Below the pieces are notes generated by a model. It was given only the letters and a program-made list of their open reading frames with translations, ran no database searches and was not told the origin of the DNA. 52,760 bases of DNA from an uncultured Bacteroidaceae bacterium (GTDB lineage Bacteria > Bacteroidota > Bacteroidia > Bacteroidales > Bacteroidaceae). The DNA lies in the NCBI GenBank assembly GCA_905236065.1, contig CAJONZ010000091.1, positions 1 through 52,760 on the forward strand. Direction: 5' to 3'. The first letter of the stretch is position 1. Each line of letters begins with the position of its first letter. Shown one piece after another: positions 52,295-52,760 of the stretch. The position numbers and the translations under genes are program-made.

Positions 52295-52386
52295 TTCTTT
52301 CTTGATGCTTGTCCGCTAAAAATTGTTGCAAAATTACTGTAAAAAGACGAAAAAACCACATGATGGGTAAAAAAAGAGGCTGAAAA

Positions 52387-52418
52387 TTTTGGTTGTACGC
52401 CAAAAACCGCTACCTTTG
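52387..52418 (+). promoter_or_regulatory. Promoter of the tRNA cluster
   Basis: TTTTG (52387-52391) and TACCTTTG (52411-52418), 19 bases apart. The leader of about 60 bases contains a stem TTTCACCG (52441-52448)/CGGTGAAA (52472-52479) enclosing a small GTCT/AGAC hairpin, just before the first tRNA. Confidence 0.65.
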
Positions 52419-52484
52419 CATCGCTTTTCAGGGGAAGGGCTTTCACCGAGGCCATGTCTATGAAGACTTTACGGTGAAAAACAG

Positions 52485-52557
52485 GCGGAAATAGCTCAGT
52501 TGGTAGAGCACAACCTTGCCAAGGTTGGGGTCGCGAGTTCGAGTCTCGTTTTCCGCT
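52485..52557 (+). tRNA. tRNA-Gly (anticodon GCC)
   Basis: 73 bases. Acceptor stem GCGGAAA/TTTCCGC with discriminator T; D-arm AGCTCAGTTGGTAGAGC; anticodon arm AACCTTGCCAAGGTT with GCC; T-arm with GTTCGAGTC. CCA is not encoded. Confidence 0.95.
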
Positions 52558-52584
52558 CAAAAAGATTGACATCAATCCTGTGCA

Positions 52585-52665
52585 GCCCACGTGGCGGAAT
52601 GGTAGACGCGCTCGTTTCAGGTGCGAGTGTTGAGAGACGTGCAAGTTCGATTCTTGTCGTGGGCA
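52585..52665 (+). tRNA. tRNA-Leu (anticodon CAG)
   Basis: 81 bases with a long variable arm, class II. Acceptor GCCCACG/CGTGGGC, discriminator A; anticodon loop TTCAGGT gives CAG; T-loop GTTCGATTC. Confidence 0.93.
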
Positions 52666-52676
52666 CAGAAGGAAAT

Positions 52677-52758
52677 GGAGAGGTGGCGGAATGGTAGACG
52701 CGCTACTTTGAGGGGGTAGTGGGCTCAGCCCGTGGGAGTTCGAGTCTCCTCCTCTTCA
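52677..52758 (+). tRNA. tRNA-Leu (anticodon GAG)
   Basis: About 82 bases. Acceptor GGAGAGG/CCTCTTC (one G-T pair), discriminator A two bases before the window end; anticodon loop TTGAGGG gives GAG; long variable arm with GGGCT/AGCCC; T-loop GTTCGAGTC. It follows tRNA-Leu(CAG) by 11 bases. Confidence 0.9.
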
Positions 52759-52760
52759 CA

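Noticed and set aside
52291-52644. 117-residue minus-strand frame containing GKRDSNSRPQPWQGCALPTELF
   Set aside because: It is antisense to tRNA-Gly and tRNA-Leu; this text is a well-known false protein made by reading tRNA genes backwards.
1-52760. Insertion sequence, integrase or phage genes
   Set aside because: No transposase, recombinase or phage-structural motif was found in any of the supported frames.

Overview
The window looks like a chromosomal segment of a Bacteroidales bacterium, most likely Prevotella or a close relative. The grounds are: repeated promoters of the Bacteroidota type (-7 box TAnnTTTG, with a TTG-like -33 box about 19-20 bases upstream in the clearest cases), mostly weak Shine-Dalgarno sites, secreted proteins ending in a short LDGRR...KG(L/V)Y tail, and families typical of this phylum (DUF5686, DUF4494, DUF4838, Wzi-type capsule protein, a PurF-like protein starting MGGFFG). 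No 16S rRNA is present, so the genus is an inference.

Layout. 1-4.35 kb: the end of an RND efflux pump gene and its TolC-like outer-membrane partner. 4.4-10.2 kb: first exopolysaccharide block (Wzz-like, Wzx-like flippase, hexapeptide acetyltransferase, Wzy-like polymerase, GT4), closed by a terminator at 10.27 kb. 10.3-14.8 kb: second block from its own promoter (WbsX-like GH99-type protein, GT4, membrane acyltransferase, GT2). 14.8-16.5 kb: a DUF4838 exported protein on the minus strand. 16.6-19.0 kb: a second Wzz-like and a second polymerase/ligase-like protein. 19-20.5 kb (minus): hexapeptide acetyltransferase and an SGNH-type lipoprotein. 20.6-23.05 kb: three GT2 genes. 23.2-26.4 kb (minus): Wzi-like protein, lipocalin-like lipoprotein, WecA/TagO-type initiating transferase. 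Together these genes could start, elongate, flip, polymerise, modify and anchor one or two surface polysaccharides.

26.6-32.3 kb carries cardiolipin synthase, a GHL10-type glycosidase and a DUF5686 outer-membrane protein. 32.4-35.8 kb is a tight four-gene operon: a PurF paralogue without the glutaminase cysteine, a DUF4494 protein, a YggS-type PLP protein and a Crp/Fnr regulator. 35.9-50.9 kb holds a lipoprotein and a 3188-residue surface protein (minus), divergent from a 1391-residue coiled-coil surface protein (plus). 50.9-52.8 kb has a D-2-hydroxyacid dehydrogenase, a small membrane protein and three tRNA genes (Gly-GCC, Leu-CAG, Leu-GAG).

The least explained structures are two families of short repeats. 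One is a 17-base palindromic unit at exactly 22-base spacing, found at 23.1 kb and again at 46.35 kb. The other is a set of 7-base tandem runs at many gene junctions, in register with start or stop codons; one run lies inside a glycosyltransferase gene, where a copy-number change would shift the frame.
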